Shown one piece after another: positions 10,875-22,137 of a stretch of DNA of 64,000 nucleotides. The DNA lies in NCBI GenBank assembly GCA_023935145.1, contig CM043698.1:147243625-147307624 (forward strand), given 5' to 3'. The notes under the pieces are model-generated. The model saw only the letters and a list, made by a program, of their open reading frames with translations. It ran no database searches and was not told where the DNA came from. The stretch is from Bretschneidera sinensis (Eukaryota > Streptophyta > Magnoliopsida > Brassicales > Akaniaceae). The position numbers were made by a program, and so were the translations under genes. Position 1 is the first letter of the stretch. Each line of letters opens with the position of its first letter.

Positions 10875-11314
10875 GGTTTCACTAGGAATAAGAAGACCGA
10901 CAAATCCAAAAAAACCAAAAAGCATATTCCAAACACGTCAAAAAGCAAAAGCAAGAAAAAGCCAAACGGAAAAAGCAAAATAGACAAAAAGTAAAAGATG
11001 CTCGTCAAAAAAGCAGATCCCAGACACGTCAAACGCAAAAGTAGAAGAAGTCAAATGCCAAAAAGAAGATTAAAAGCAAATCATTCACAGATTCAATTCT
11101 CTCTGATGTCCGCATACTTGGATTTGAAGATGGTTGAAGTCCTCAATCAAGAGTATATAAATGTTTGTATTTCCAATGTAATGGGCATAGTATGTTTTGA
11201 GAGCATTTTACTTTGTTTTGAGATAAACCACTTCCCTCTTGGCACTGTAAGCCTTTTACTCTATTCAAATTTATATTTGTATTTCGAACTGATATTTATC
11301 GACATATATTAAAT
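10875..11314 (+). promoter_or_regulatory. V1 intergenic region and viral promoter
   Basis: Purine-rich DNA with repeated AAAAGCAAAA and two ACACGTCA elements (10933-10940, 11024-11031; TGACGTGT on the other strand, an as-1-like core), then TATATAAAT at 11154-11162. It resembles the enhancer-TATA arrangement of caulimovirid pregenomic RNA promoters. It ends where V2 ORF1 begins. Confidence 0.7.
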
Positions 11315-12156
11315 CACATCATCTCCTCCAAGATATGATGATCAATTAGATCACATTCCCCAAGACCCTAATAGTGCTATAATTGGTCAAGAAATCAATA
11401 TTGCCAAGATCGAGCAAGATATGCTCAATTAGCATATACCTAAACAAAATATAGATAGAATATATCAAATAAGAACTTTTGATTTTAAATCTGATTATTC
11501 AATTAAAACTACGGAACAAACCTATTCTCAATAGAGAAAATGAAAGTGTTAAATTACTTTCATTACCTTCAATACAAATACATAAGTAAGAAAGTTTTAG
11601 ATATTTGCATCTAGAATTAGTACAAATAGCTATCAAACATTTACATTGTTTAGGTATTGATACACCTATATTAATGATTTTAAGGGATGCTAGGCACCTT
11701 AATTTTACAAATTCATTATTATCACTTGTAGAATCAAATCATAATGGACCTGCCTATTTCAATTATTATCCCAACTTTTCAATAGATCTTTATGATCCTA
11801 ATTTGGTTGATACCTTAACATTAGATATTCAGTTAAAAGGATTAGATATCAAATCAAGCACCAGGAACCTGAGTTTGATATATAAAGTCTATTATAAGGT
11901 TATGACTATAAAAATAAATCCAAAAGCCCTTCTCCAAACTAAACTAGGAGAAACCTTGCTTCTTGAAGCAAATATATTTCATGCTAATACTATTACACCT
12001 AAACTCTTGAAATGGGATCTAATCGCTATTCCTGATCTTTGGAAGCTTGAAGCCTTATGCCCTCCTAAGGCTATAGCAAATTCCAATGTATCTCAATTTG
12101 ATGAACATAGAGATGGTAGTGTGGTCATTAGGTTTACACCTAATGAATCCCCTTAG
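11315..12156 (+). pseudogene. V2 movement protein (30K family)
   Basis: Corresponds to residues from about 25 onward of V4's 301-residue protein. The N-terminus was lost at the V1/V2 junction. The core follows the 30K movement-protein type, with a conserved block around DLYDPNLVDTLTLDIQLKG. Early frame breaks include TAG at about 11430 (TGG in V4). The open part runs from 11605 to TAG 12154-12156. The family widens plasmodesmata for cell-to-cell spread. Confidence 0.8.
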
Positions 12157-12340
12157 CTCTCTAAAACTTCTAGTTTTAGAGGAATTAGAACTCTACTCTA
12201 TGATGACCCTCAAATTATTCCACTTCGATATAGTTATGATTTGTCATCCAGAAACTCCAAACAAAGTGTATTAGAAGTCAATTTTGACCCTGTTGTACCT
12301 AGAGGATTCTATGGGACTAGCTCCTTCAAATCAGTTATAG

Positions 12341-12345
12341 ATCAA
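12341..12345. repeat. Gypsy-A target site duplication, left
   Basis: ATCAA, repeated at 22138-22142. V1 (about 5046) and V3 (about 49204) show the unoccupied viral site with one ATCAA followed by TCTCAAATAGG. Confidence 0.95.
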
Positions 12346-13664
12346 TGATTACGCCCAAAAATAACACGGTAGTTGTAGTATAGTTTTCGGGTGTCGATTC
12401 CCCAGGGAAATAAGTTAATTACAAAAGAAGGTGTAAACCTCAACACAAATGATAAAAGATTAAATGAATCTGAGTTTGTTTGAGAAAAAGGGTAATTGTG
12501 TGAATGGGTTTGAAATATAATTAAGAATGATAAGGTTTCAGAAATCCTCTCTAGGCTTGTTGCTATAATCCTAATTTGATTCAGTTGTTTTTATCTCGAT
12601 TACTAGTTTCACATTCCAAACAGGTAATCGACATATATTCAATTAAAGCGCATTTATAAATCCTAATGTAATTGTTATGAATTTTTCTATGCTTTTAAGC
12701 ACACATGACCCAACTTATAAATTATCAAAAGACGATGATATATCTAAGGACAATACCGTAGCAATAGACAAATCTATAAAAGAGGTCTACCAGACTCAAT
12801 CACATCCAAACATATATACATAAGAAAAACATGACTAAACTTATATGGAAAGGAAGCATGTAATCATCGGATTAATAAAATAATCTACTAAATTAAATTA
12901 AAGAATAAAACATAACAATGTTTGATAAAAATAATACCAACTACAACTGAATCAAATAAAGGAAAATAAGAACAACTACACTTAGGGATTCATCCCTTCG
13001 CCTTGCTTGGAGATTAGATGGCCAGAGAGCTCATGCCTCCTTGAGTTGCCTCCGGCGTCTCAATGATCATCCTCAGCTTGCCCTCCAAATTTTATACTTC
13101 AGATTCCTCTTAAAGGCCCTTTGGATTTACTCCTAAAGGCCCTCTAGAGTCACTCTCTAATGATCTCAAAAGATAATCTTAGAAGAGCTCCGATTGGTTG
13201 ATGATTTCAGTTGAGCAGAGTGGGTCTTTATATAGGAAAACTCCCGGAACGTTATGTGTTATTTAACTGATGTGGGATACTGTCCTGGTGCGCTCGATCG
13301 CAGCCAGAGTGGGATCGATCGCAAATGCGCTTGATCGCGGCTTGTGCGCTCGATCGCATATGCACTGCAGAGTACCTTGCTCGATGTGGGATGTGGGCTC
13401 GATCACACTACTTGTGCACTCAATCGCAATACAGGCAACAGTCCATCTTGTCCTTCCAGAAGCATGGAATCTTGGTCTTTTAAGCAACGATCGCTTCTTG
13501 TTCTCTTTTAAACTCAATGTACCTGAAAATTACATTGAAATAAGTCAGTGGTCCATTAATATTACTTTAGAGTTATTAACACATAAAACCATAATAAAGA
13601 TCGAGATCAATTCTAAAATGCTAACAATTAACCACTGTTGAGAGGCATTTTATAACTCTCATCA
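12346..13664 (-). repeat. Gypsy-A 3' LTR
   Basis: Pairs with 20818-22137. The U5 end (12346-12430) has a stretch matching the tRNA-Asp 5' arm (12371-12383). The promoter lies at 13227-13435. Confidence 0.95.
13227..13435 (-). promoter_or_regulatory. Gypsy-A LTR promoter: TATA plus CG-rich palindromes
   Basis: TATATAAA on the minus strand at 13227-13234. Upstream (13283-13435) come at least five copies of a motif near TGCGCTCGATCGCA, centred on the palindrome CGATCG. The second LTR has the same array at 21753-21905, and Gypsy-B has a diverged one at 34796-34975. Placement just upstream of the TATA box suggests a U3 enhancer. Confidence 0.65.
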
Positions 13665-15489
13665 CAACCCCCAACTAGTTTATTGCTAGTCCCCAGCAAT
13701 TCAAGCGAAATTAAGAGATGAATTCCTTGGTGGGAATCAAAGTAAATGAAAAGAAATATTAGTGTTAACCAAGAGTAATTCACATTTTGTCTTAAAAATT
13801 GAACATAACACATGGCACAAAGAATCATTAAATTTCACCCAAATCCAAAAGTAATTCAAGCGTCAATCTTAAAATCGTTATTGACTCTTAACATCCATCT
13901 TACCACAAAACATTAATCCAAACATTCTGATGATTTTATGCATAACATTCATGAATACAAATCTAGGTCTCTAAAAACATAATAAATAGCGTGACATCAA
14001 TCACAAAAACAAGCTTCATATGCTTACATTTCAAACCACTCTCCACTATTGTAGAAAAATCACACTACATTGGATCAAAAGGTCTTTAATAAGCTTGTAA
14101 TGTTAGGCTAAGGTAAAGGCTAAGGAAGAATAGGAAAGATTCACAAGTAAAAGAACTCCATCTCTTAGCTTTAAACACAATCACTTTAAGCACTTGATAA
14201 CCTTTACTTCCACAGCCAACTCTTTCAACCATTTTTCGAGCATTTCTTTCAACAAATCACCATTTTTTCTTTTCTTTTTCTTTCTTTGCCATAGTTCATT
14301 TTTTTTATTATTTTGGCACATAACCATTCACCTTCTTTTTCATCATTATTTTTTTTCTTATCTTTTCCAGAACCTCCAACTTATCTCCTTTAATGTACTT
14401 GGGTTGTGGTAGTGATATTTTTTCATATTTCCACCCTTACTCTTTTTAAGTGCTTCTTACAACATGTGTATAACTAAGTTCTTTTAAAAGAAAGGTAAGG
14501 ATAAAATATTTTTTGGGCTCATAAAGTAAGTAAATAGTTTATCCAAAAAAACAAGGCTCAATTTTTCTTTTCAAGAAAACGGCTCAAATAGGTGACTAGT
14601 GATAAATATAGCAATGGTAGGTTTGAAAGGCTCAAACGGTTCAAAAATGCCCTATATCATATCCTAAGTAGTGTGCATTCTAGGAATTCACCTCAAGTGG
14701 TTATCAAGTAAGTTCTAGAGCTTGTCGAGACCGCAAAAATATTCACAAAATAATCACACATAAAACTTTTCTAAATGTTTAAGACTAATCATACAATCTT
14801 ACCACAAACTAGAGTCTCAAACCAGATCAAGATTGATACTTAAATTAATTTCAAATCGAAGCAAAATTTAACTACTTCTGAATGCTATATGTTGTCTCAA
14901 TTAAGTTTATATCATTGACATGTAAATTGACTCTAAGGCTAACACAAAGCATGCTAAACACACACTGACACCAAGCAGTTCAACAGTTCAATGGTATGCA
15001 ATAAGAAATGTGTTTCCTCCACCCCCAACTGAAGATAAACATTGTCCTCAATGTAAAAGCAAAAATTAAGGAAACTCTCTTTTTAACCAAAGGTGCGTGG
15101 AGTTGAAAATCATGCACAACCAATTGAACCTCATGCTCAACTTCTTGTTGAAAGTCCGATCTACAACATAGAACAAACAAAAAGGAAAGCAACTACGGTG
15201 TACCACCGTGTGTTAGCACACTAAAAATTAAAATGGACTCAATAATAAAATAAAATAAAAATGAAACAAACAAAACAAAAGAAAGAAAAATAAAAGTAAA
15301 TACGTACCTGTGTTGTGTGGTCAAGATACGTAGACTGGATCCATAAGCGAAATGTCTTCCACTTCCGAATCTTGTCTATCGACTAAGATCTTAAGTCGTT
15401 GACCATTGACTTTGAAAATTCGACCATCCCTAGTATCTTCAATTTCTACCGCCCCATTGTCAAAAACAGTTTTCACTACAAAAGAGCAG
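13665..15489 (-). other. Gypsy-A non-coding 3' region and polypurine tract
   Basis: About 1.8 kb between integrase and the 3' LTR. The polypurine tract adjoins the LTR at 13665-13676 (AGTTGGGGGTTG on the element strand). A second G-rich tract (TTGGGGGTGG) lies near 15018-15028. No env-like frame is visible; open stretches here are Phe/Ser-rich low complexity. The integrase C-terminus continues past the TGA at 15492 for some 60 codons at the right edge. Confidence 0.75.
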
Positions 15490-15491
15490 GT

Positions 15492-16559
15492 TCACCTCGA
15501 CCGAAGTTTTCCAAGATGCTTATGGAGTCTAGATTCATATAAGAACACCCGATCATTAGGTTTAAACGTTTTTCTCAAAATATTTTTATCATGGAATATT
15601 TTCATTTTAGACTTATAGATTCTAGAGCTCTCATAAGCATCGTTTCTTAATTCCTCCAACTCGGTCAATTGATATTTCCAAAGCTTACCTGCTTCTCCTA
15701 TGTCAAAATTAAAATATTTGATTGCCCAATATGCTCCATGCTCGAGCTCTACAGGTAAGTGGCAAGGCTTTCCATAAACAAGCCGATAAGGTGACATACC
15801 TAAGGGAGTTTTAAAAGCTGTACAGTAGGCCCAAAGCGCATCAACTAGTCTCAAAGACCAATCCTTGCGATCCGGGTTAACTGTTTTTTCTAGAATTTGT
15901 TTAATCTCCCTATTAGCAAGCTCTACTTGCCCACTAGTCTGAGGATGATAAGCAGTAGAAATTTTATGTAACACCCCGTATTTTCGCATCAAAGCTTCAA
16001 AAGAATGGTTGCAAAAATGTGTACCTTGATCACTAATTATAGCACGTGGCGTACCAAATCGAGATAACACATTTTCTTTAAGAAATTTAAGTACCGTTCT
16101 ATTATCATTGCTTTGGCAAGCTGCTGCCTCTACCCACTTAGATACATAATCTATTGCCACAATGATATATAGGTATCCAAAAGAAGGAGGAAAGGGTCCC
16201 ATAAAATCGATGCCCCAACAATCAAAGATTTCAATTATTAAAATGGGGTTTAAGAGCATCATATTTCGTCGAGACACAGCTCCTAACTTTTGACACCTTT
16301 CACATGAGCGACGATAGGTGTTTGTATCCTTAAACAAGGTAGGCCAATAAAATCCACACTGCAAAATTTTTGCAAAGGTTTTTTTCATGGAAAAGTGGCC
16401 TCCACAAGCTAGGGAATGACAAAATTCTAAGACACTTGCAATCTCTTCATTAGGAATGCAACGCCTTAGAATTTGGTCCGGGCAGTACTTGAAAAGATAG
16501 GGGTCGTCCCAATAAAAATTACATACCTCATATAAAAATCTCCTCTTGTCTTGAGCGCT
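15492..16559 (-). pseudogene. Gypsy-A integrase
   Basis: In frame with the RT-RNase H segment and separated from it only by TAG 16560-16562. Shows the zinc-binding N-domain (CERC pair near 16290) and a catalytic core with Asp in WGIDFMGPF, Asp in SDQGTHF and Glu in [14 protein letters not shown]. The C-terminal part has the gypsy pattern [22 protein letters not shown] at 15492 cuts it just before the last conserved segment. It would join the cDNA to the target. Confidence 0.9.
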
Positions 16560-18548
16560 CTAATCCACTAGTATCTCACCTGTAACCAAATAATTCACAA
16601 TGTGAGCAAACCATGCCAAGGAAGTAACAGAAAGTAAATGCTCATCGGGAAAGTCATCTTTGATCGGCATGTCATCAGATGTGTCCTCAAATGTGAGCCT
16701 TGAAAGATGGTCAGCTACTACATTCTCTACTCCTTTCTTGTCTTTGATGGTGATGTCAAATTCTTGTAGGAGTAGGATCCATCGGATTAGGCGTGCCTTA
16801 GCATCCTTCTTTGTAAGAAGGTACTTAAGGGCTGCATGATCTGTAAAAATAAGGATAGGAGAACCAATTAAATATGCACGAAATTTATCCAAAGCAAATA
16901 CTACAGCTAACAATTCTTTTTCAGTTGTGGAGTAATTCATTTGAGCACTATTTAAAGTCTTACTAGCATAGTAAATTACAAATGGTTTTCCTTCTCTTCG
17001 CTGTCTAATGACAGCACCTACAACGTAGTCACTAGCATCACACATGATTTCAAAGGGTAAATTCCAATCAGGTGACTGCATTATAGGTGTTGAAGTAAGC
17101 TTGCCAATCAGCATTTTAAAGGCATCTTGACAAGCTGGAGTCCACTCAAATGGGGCATCTTTAACTAGGAGGGCATATAATGGTCTAGATATGTTGGAAA
17201 AATTTTGTATGAACCTCCTATAAAAAGCAGCATGACCAAGGAAAGATCTCACATCCTTTATTGTCTTAGGTGTAGGCAGTTTAGAGATTAATTCAATTTT
17301 AGATTGATCGACCTCTATTCCTCTAGAAGAGACAATATGCCCTAAGACAATGCCGGATGGTACCATGAAATGGCATTTTTCCCAGTTTAAGACCAATTCT
17401 TTTTCCTCACAACGAATTAAAACTCTTTCCAAATTCATTAAGCATGCATCAAATGAAGATCCAAAAACAGTTAGGTCATCCATAAAAACCTCCATGCAAT
17501 TTTCAACCATATCACTAAAAACACTCATCATGCAATGTTGAAAAGTGGCAGGGGCATTACATAGTCCAAATGGCATTCTATGAAAAGCATAAGTGCCAAA
17601 AGGACAAGTGAAAGTGGTTTTATCCTGGTCTTCTAATGCAATTTCTATTTGATAATAGCCAGAATAACCATCTAAGAAACAGTAAAAAGGATGACCAGCT
17701 ACACGCTCAAGAATTTGATCAATAAAAGGGAGTGGGAAATGGTCTTTCCGGGTGGCAGCATTTAATTTTCTGTAATCAATGCACATCCGCCACCCGGTCA
17801 CAAGTTTGGTAGGGACTAACTCTCCTAGGTCATTCATTACCACAGTGACTCCAGACTTTTTGGGAACGACTTGTGTAGGACTTACCCATTTACTATCAGC
17901 TATAGGATATATAATACCCGCATCTAACAATTTCAACACTTCATTTTTCATAACTTCTTTCATAGTGGGGTTAAGTCTATGTTGGGGGTCTCTACGAGGA
18001 TTGGTTCCTTCATCCAAATTTATTTTATGGGAGCAGATCAGGGGACTAATTCCCTTTAAATCAGCCATGCTCCATCCTAAGGCTGATTTATGTGCAATTA
18101 AGGTCTAAATCAGTTTCTCATATTGGGTCTCAGATAATTCAGATGAAATAATAACAGGAAAGGTATCACCTGGACCGAGAAATGCATGCTTTAAACCCTT
18201 AGGTAGTGGCTTCAAGTCGACTTTAGGTGCTGCCACACTTGAGGGGGTTTGTTTTTCACTTCTTTCAGGCAACTCTTCAAACCTTGGTTGCCATGGACGA
18301 GTGTCATAATCTTGAGATTTGTCAAAAATAGCACAAATATCGATTACATCAGTTTTATCATCAAATAAATTAATCTCAGAATTAACAAGAAAATTCTTAA
18401 AAGGATCAAAATCATGAGCCATGGAAACTCCCTCATCGATGAGTGACTCGAGCATATACAACTGGTGATTTTCATCCTCATCTTCGGGCTGTTTTGCAAT
18501 ATTGAAAATGTTCACTTCTAAGGTCATGTTTCCAAAAGACAGCTTCAT
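16560..18548 (-). pseudogene. Gypsy-A RT and RNase H with upstream linker
   Basis: One frame from 18548 with a single TAG at 18105-18107. RT starts near 18068; motifs are [26 protein letters not shown] (shown here as two parts of one block, positions 17760-17830), [16 protein letters not shown], the catalytic FMDDLTVFG and [14 protein letters not shown]. RNase H has [29 protein letters not shown] and [12 protein letters not shown]-RNase H ends at TAG 16560-16562. All catalytic Asp and Glu residues are present, so the domains look recently functional. Confidence 0.92.
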
Positions 18549-20025
18549 GAGTCCATTCCCTGCAATTAATCAGAGCATTTGCAGTAGCAAGGAAATGTCT
18601 ACCCAAAATCAAAAGAATTTTCGAGTTAGTGTCAACAGCAGAAGTTGTGTCAAGGATTAGGAAATCAACAGGATAATAAAATTTATCAATCTGAATCAAC
18701 ACATCCTCTACCACACCCCGGGGTATTTTGACTGAACGGTCAGCCAACTGTAACACCACACCAGTTGGTTTGATTTCCCCTAAACCTAGCTGTACATAAA
18801 TGGAAAATGGTATCAGGTTCACACTAGCTCCTAGATCTAGTAAGGCTTGTCCAACCTCATGATTTCCAATGCTGCAAGCAATGGTAGGACAACCTGGATC
18901 CTTATATTTTAGGGGAATTCTTTCCTCAATTAAAGCACTAACTTGCTCAGTTAGGAATGCAGTTTTCTTGACATGGTATCTCCTCTTAATTGTGCATAAA
19001 TCCTTGAGAACTTTTGCATAGGTAGGCACTTGTTTAATGACATGCAAAAGAGGAAGATTGAGTTTCACTTGCCTTAAGTTCTCTAGGATTTCATTGTTTA
19101 AGTCCAGATTTTTCTTGTTTGACTTTAAGGCTTGAGGGTATGGTGCCTTAACAAGACTTTTGGTCACTTCAGGGTCTTTGGTCAGTTCAGTATTACTACT
19201 AGTTTGACTCTTTTCCACATCCTTGGATACATTCATTGGTGGGATGTGTAGTGACTTACCACTTCGGGTCACAATGGCGTTTATATCCTTCAGGTTTTCT
19301 TGTGCCATATGTTGACCGTGAGGTATGGACTGAGTTTGGGAAGGGAACTTACCTCGCTCAGTCATACTTGAGGAGCTCATTAACTTGGACACTTGGCTCC
19401 TAGTTTCTCTTTTCTCTTCCATCACCTGCGTAAATAACGCCTCAAACCTTTGGTTTGTCTTACCTTGTGCCTCTATAAAGGCCTGTAAGGTGTCTTCTAG
19501 CAAGTTCCTAGAGGATGAGGGTGCATGATAAGTTGCAGGGGATGATCTAGGGGGCTGCACATGCTGGTTTTCAGATTTCCAGCTGAAGTTGGGGTGATTT
19601 CGCCACCCCGGGTTATAAGTGTTAGAGAAAGGTGCAAGAGGCTTCTTGTACATGCCTAAGGCATTACATTGTTCCTCATACAGCCCTCTCATATCAGCAA
19701 ATATAGGGCATTCTTGGAGGAGGTGATCTACCCCGCCACATACAAAACACGGCTCTAAAGACTTGGCATGATTAGCCACATGTGTTTGCCTTGAGCCCTT
19801 AGTTTTCAATGCCTCTAACTCCCTAGTGAGCATTTCAACCTTAGCTTTTAGGTTGTCTTCTTCCCTAAGATGATATATTCCTCCACCACTAGGGTTTCCT
19901 ACAGGTTGTGACCCATTCGTGCTTTCAGTAGCACTAGGTCCAGTCCATGTATGATATTTCTCAGCAAGCTCATTGAGGTATTCAATAGCCTCATCGGGGT
20001 CTTTTTCAGAAATTCCCCATTGCAC
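18478..20025 (-). pseudogene. Gypsy-A gag C-terminus and aspartic protease
   Basis: A 515-codon open frame with zinc knuckle CFVCGGVDHLLQEC near 19740 and the protease motif ALLDLGASVNLIP near 18830-18870. DLGAS replaces the usual DTGA, as is common in Athila-type elements. The frame is shifted against the gag N-terminus (19899-20693) near 20010, and again against the RT frame near 18500-18548. Gypsy-B reads through the first position, so the shift is a lesion in this copy. Confidence 0.88.
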
Positions 20026-20693
20026 ATCATCTCTACAAATTGGCGTTCTCTATAGGTAAGACCCTCATAGAAATAGCTCACTAAACGCCAATTTTCATAC
20101 CCATGGTGTGGGCACATACTCAACAGCTCTTTAAATTTCTCCCAAGACTGATATAAAGTCTCGTTTTCCTTTTGTGCAAAGGTGGAGATTTGTCTTTTCA
20201 ACGCATTAGTCTTGTGTTGAGGGAAGTACTTGTTAAAGAAGGCCCGAGTCATCTCAGTCCATGACCCAATAGATCGTGGTCTAAGTGAGTATAGCCAACT
20301 CTTAGCTCTATCCTTCAAAGCAAAAGGAAAGAACTTAAGTCGCACAATGTCAGCAGTTGCACCTTGATCATGGAAAGTTGCGACTACTTCCTCAAACTCC
20401 CTAATGTGCACATATGGGTTCTCATTTTCCATGCCATAAAATGTAGAGAGTAATTGTATCATCCCTGTCCTAAGATCCAATTGGGGAATGTTGGCTGGAA
20501 ACATGATGCAAGATGGTGTGGTTGTGCGTGTAGGGTGGAGGTAATCCTCAAGGGTCCTAGTAGGTTGATCCTCGTGTTCACTCATTTCCTTAGGACTAGA
20601 TAGATTATCAGACAAAGGGTTTAAAAAGGTTCCTCCTATCTTTAGCACAAGCCTACAGGTAAATCTACCCAAAGTGTCCCTATATCTGGGCAA
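19899..20693 (-). pseudogene. Gypsy-A gag N-terminal part
   Basis: Retrotransposon gag with the segment PYVHIREFEEVVATF, ALKDRAKSWLYSLRP and the Athila-like MCPHHGYENWRLVSYFYEGL. After CNGEFL the frame leaves the homologous reading (compare CNGEFLEKDPDKAIEYL in Gypsy-B), which marks a frameshift near 20010. Gag forms the particle that packages element RNA. Confidence 0.88.
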
Positions 20694-20794
20694 ACAAGAT
20701 CACAAAATATCAAATAAAATGCTGAAAGAAACTATTTACAATTCTTCTATTGTTATGTCAAAAGTTGACAAACTTCCTAGTACTTAAGTGTGTT

Positions 20795-20812
20795 TCCCCG
20801 GCAACGGCGCCA
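20795..20812 (-). other. Gypsy-A primer binding site (tRNA-Asp)
   Basis: TGGCGCCGTTGCCGGGGA on the minus strand, five bases inside the 5' LTR. It is a perfect complement to the last 18 bases of plant tRNA-Asp(GUC) including CCA. The tRNA sequence is recalled, not looked up. Confidence 0.9.
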
Positions 20813-20817
20813 AAATT

Positions 20818-22137
20818 TGATTATGCCCAAAACATAACGCGATAGTTGTAGTATAGTTTTGGGGTGTCGATTCCATAGGGAAACAAGTTAATTAAAAAAG
20901 AAGGTGTAAACCTCAACACAAATGATAAAAGATTAAATGAATCTGAGTTTGTTTGAGAAAAAGGGTAATTGCGTGAATAGGTTTGAAATATAATTAAGAA
21001 TGACAAGGTTCTGGAAATCCTCCCTAGACTCATTGTTCTAATCCTAATTTGATTCAGTTGTTTTTATCTCGATTGCTAGTTTCACATCCCAAACAGGCAA
21101 TCGACATATATTCAATTAAAGCGCATTTATAAATCCTAATGTAATTATTATGAATTATTCTCTACTTTTAAGCACACATGACCCAACTTATAAATTATCA
21201 AAAGACGACAATATATCTAACGACAATACTACAGCATTGGAAAAATCTATAAAAGAGGTCTACTGGACTCAATCACATCCAAACAGATACACATAAGAAA
21301 AGCATAACTGAACTTATATGGAAAGGAAGTATGCAATCACCGGATTAATAAAATAATCTACTAAATTAAATTAAAGAATAAAACACAACAATGTTTGATA
21401 AAAATAATACCAACTACAACTGAATCAAATAAAGGAAAATAAGAACAACTACACCTAGGGATTCATCCCTTCGCCTTGCTTGGAGATTAGCTGGCCATAG
21501 AGCTCATGCCTCCTTGAGTTGCCTCCGGTCTCTCAACGATCATCCTCAGCTTGCCCTCCAAATTTTATACTTCGGATTCCTCTTAAAGGTCCTTTGGATT
21601 TACTTCTAAAGGCCCTCTAGAGTCACTCTCTAATGATCTCAAAAGATGATCTTAGAAGAGCTCTGATTGGTTGATGATTTCAGCTGAGCAGAGTGGGTCT
21701 TTATATAGGCAAACTCCCGGAACGTTATGTGTTATCTAGCCGATGTGGGATACTATCCTGGTGCGCTCGATCGCAGCCCGAGTACGATCGATCGCAAATG
21801 CACTCGAACGCGGCTTGTGCACTCGATCGCATATGCACTGCAGAGTACCTTGCTCGATGTGGGATGTGCGCTCGATCGCATTGCTTGTTCACTCGATCGC
21901 AATACAGGCAGCAGTCCATCTTGTCCTTCCAGTAGCATGGGATCTTGGTCTTTTAAGCAACGATCACTTCTTGTTCTCTTTTAAACTCAATGTACCTGAA
22001 AATTACACTGAAATAAGTCAGTGGTCCATTAATATTACTTTAGAGTTATTAACACATAAAACCACAATAAAGACCGAGATCAATCCTAAAATGCTAACAA
22101 TTAACCACTATTGAGAGGCATTTTATGACTCTCATCA
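20818..22137 (-). repeat. Gypsy-A 5' LTR
   Basis: Partner of 12346-13664, same boundaries and TSD. The U5 end has the tRNA-like stretch at 20845-20857. CGATCG palindromes lie at 21753-21905, upstream of a TATATAAA box at about 21701-21708. Confidence 0.95.

Larger units (their letters stand above)
4738..11314 (+). mobile_element. Endogenous pararetrovirus copy V1
   Basis: A caulimovirid fossil in sense order: end of movement protein, coat-like region, protease, RT, RNase H, ORF2, intergenic promoter. It joins head to tail to V2 at about 11315; the junction has lost the leader, the primer site and the start of the next ORF1. All frames carry stops or shifts. The two-ORF plan, with MP-CP-AP-RT-RH in one polyprotein, is most like florendoviruses; genus assignment is an inference. 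Confidence 0.88.
12346..22137 (-). mobile_element. Gypsy-A: complete Athila-like Ty3/gypsy element
   Basis: A 9.8-kb element on the minus strand with LTRs at 12346-13664 (1,319 bp) and 20818-22137 (1,320 bp), both with TG...CA ends on the element strand. The primer site is a perfect 18-base match to the tRNA-Asp 3' end, the polypurine tract is AGTTGGGGGTTG, and the TSD is ATCAA. Domain order gag, protease, RT, RNase H, integrase identifies Ty3/gypsy; the tRNA-Asp primer, gag and RT motifs (FMDDLTVFG) and a long non-coding 3' region place it with Athila/Tat types. There is one frameshift in gag, one before RT and three nonsense codons. The LTRs differ at a few percent of positions by eye. Confidence 0.95.

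Noticed and set aside
13270..13641. Cys/Arg-rich frames in the Gypsy-A LTRs (also 21693-22114)
   Set aside because: They arise from the CGATCG palindrome array, which opens frames on both strands; no protein family fits.
14194..14412. Possible membrane or env-like peptide rich in Phe and Leu in the Gypsy-A 3' region
   Set aside because: T-rich low complexity of 72 codons only; no signal peptide plus ectodomain as expected of an env-like gene.
20840..20880. A tRNA gene at the Gypsy-A U5 end
   Set aside because: The 5' arm and T-arm-like words are too close together, and no anticodon or acceptor stem can form.
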